A stretch of 6,231 bases of DNA. It comes from JAGLCY01 sp965363725. Its GTDB lineage: Bacteria; Krumholzibacteriota; Krumholzibacteriia; LZORAL124-64-63. The notes under the pieces are model-generated. The model did no database searches, was not told where the DNA came from, and saw only the letters and a program-made list of their open reading frames with translations. Where the stretch lies: NCBI GenBank assembly GCA_965363725.1, contig CBDTUS010000217.1, positions 1 to 6,231 of the forward strand, read 5' to 3'. The stretch's first letter is position 1. Each line of letters begins with the position of its first letter. This document shows positions 5,642 through 6,231 of this stretch, piece after piece. Made by a program: the position numbers and the translations under genes.

Positions 5642-6231
5642 TCACTGGCCACTCAATCGGGCGGCCAGCACCTTGAATCGCTCATTGCCGTGCAAGGATT
5701 CGAGATCGGGATCTTCCATGATGGCCGGGTACTGGTGCCCGCGGTCGGCGGCAATTTCCAGGTAACCCAAGGCGGCCTCGGATTGGCCGGTGACCGCCGA
5801 CAGGCAGGCCAGGTTGATGTAGTTGTTCAGCAGCAAGAGGTTGTCGGGGGGCAGGGTTTTTTCCTGGATGGCCACCGCCTGTTCGAATAGTGAATTCGCC
5901 TGGTCGAGCTTTCCCTCGTAATAGGCCAGCAGTGCCAGGTCGCCCACCGTGGTGGCGTAATCAGGATGTTGATTGCCCAGGGCCTTTTCTCGGATCTCCA
6001 GGGTGCGCTCCAGGGGAGGCCGGGCCGCCGGTAAATCGTAGATAATCAGGAACGTGACACCCATTCCCTGCAGGCTTTTCGCCACCAGGAGGTGGTCTTC
6101 GGGCAGCAACTCCTCGCGAATATCCAGACTGCGCTGGAAATAGAGCAGAGCAGCCGAAAAATCCCCAAGGCTGGCGCAGGCTGCGCCCATGTTGTAGGCG
6201 GTCGTCGCCACTTCCAGGTGCTGGGGACCGT
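5642..6231 (-). CDS. TPR protein, kinesin-light-chain type (5' part outside the window)
   Basis: The frame is open to the window edge, so the start is missing. The GTG at 6211 is an internal valine codon: the preceding codons read GPQHLE, completing the repeat GPQHLEVATTAYNMG. About 195 C-terminal residues are visible. They form four tetratricopeptide repeats of about 42 residues, each with the kinesin-light-chain pattern (A/L..L......G....A......L.I.E..LP.DH): LGDFSAALLYFQRSLDIREE, DLPAARPPLERTLEIREKAL, EGKLDQANSLFEQAVAIQEK and TGQSEAALGYLEIAADRG. The end, MEDPDLESLHGNERFKVLAA, resembles the tails of TPR-bearing Ser/Thr kinases and related signalling proteins in Planctomycetes, Acidobacteria and Eisenbacteria-like genomes, so a kinase or other effector domain may lie upstream. 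TPRs bind partner proteins; partners are unknown. No signal peptide can be judged. It converges on the frameshifted membrane protein gene with a 24-base gap. Confidence 0.85.
   Translation of the reverse strand, partial: GPQHLEVATTAYNMGAACASLGDFSAALLYFQRSLDIREELLPEDHLLVAKSLQGMGVTFLIIYDLPAARPPLERTLEIREKALGNQHPDYATTVGDLALLAYYEGKLDQANSLFEQAVAIQEKTLPPDNLLLLNNYINLACLSAVTGQSEAALGYLEIAADRGHQYPAIMEDPDLESLHGNERFKVLAARLSGQ

Overview
The window looks like chromosomal DNA from a fairly GC-rich, probably Gram-negative bacterium. That inference rests on two exported proteins with signal peptides, one of them a lipoprotein with a +2 serine. Three further features, a kinesin-light-chain-type TPR protein ending in a DPDLESLHG-like tail, a Hanks-type kinase remnant starting MIGKSLLH, and a secreted protein ending TWGAVKTLYR, recall genomes of the Eisenbacteria/Krumholzibacteriota/FCB type. 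The taxonomic guess is made from memory, not from a search. There are no rRNA genes, tRNA genes, CRISPR arrays or intact insertion sequences.

Layout. Bases 1-339 hold no recognisable gene, only two hairpins and a ribosome binding site. Bases 340-981 (+) encode a secreted, laminin-B-like beta-sandwich protein. Bases 982-1372 separate this gene from a convergent one and carry several hairpins, including a plausible intrinsic terminator reading on the minus strand. Bases 1373-3304 (-) encode an M3-family oligoendopeptidase F with a signal peptide, the best-identified gene here. Bases 3491-4645 (-) encode a lipoprotein with PEGA-like and BIG2-like domains, started by TTG. Upstream of it is a near-consensus sigma-70 promoter (TTGACA-18-TATACT) whose -35 box lies inside a perfect 8-bp-arm palindrome, a candidate operator.

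Bases 4800-5617 look like eroded DNA. On the minus strand, 4828-4944 is the first ~23 codons of a Ser/Thr protein kinase (through the GxGxxGxV loop) joined to unrelated sequence and a stop. On the plus strand, 5058-5617 is a small membrane-protein gene split by a one-base frameshift in a G run, with the transmembrane segment continuing across the break. The window ends inside a minus-strand TPR protein gene (5642 to beyond 6231) whose real start is outside.

The genes do not form an obvious pathway. The common theme is the cell envelope and exterior: exported peptidase, lipoprotein and secreted adhesin-like protein, next to a patch of signalling-type genes (kinase fragment, TPR protein). I found no convincing new multi-gene system. 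The most informative oddities are the frameshifted membrane protein, the kinase stub and the palindrome-embedded promoter.
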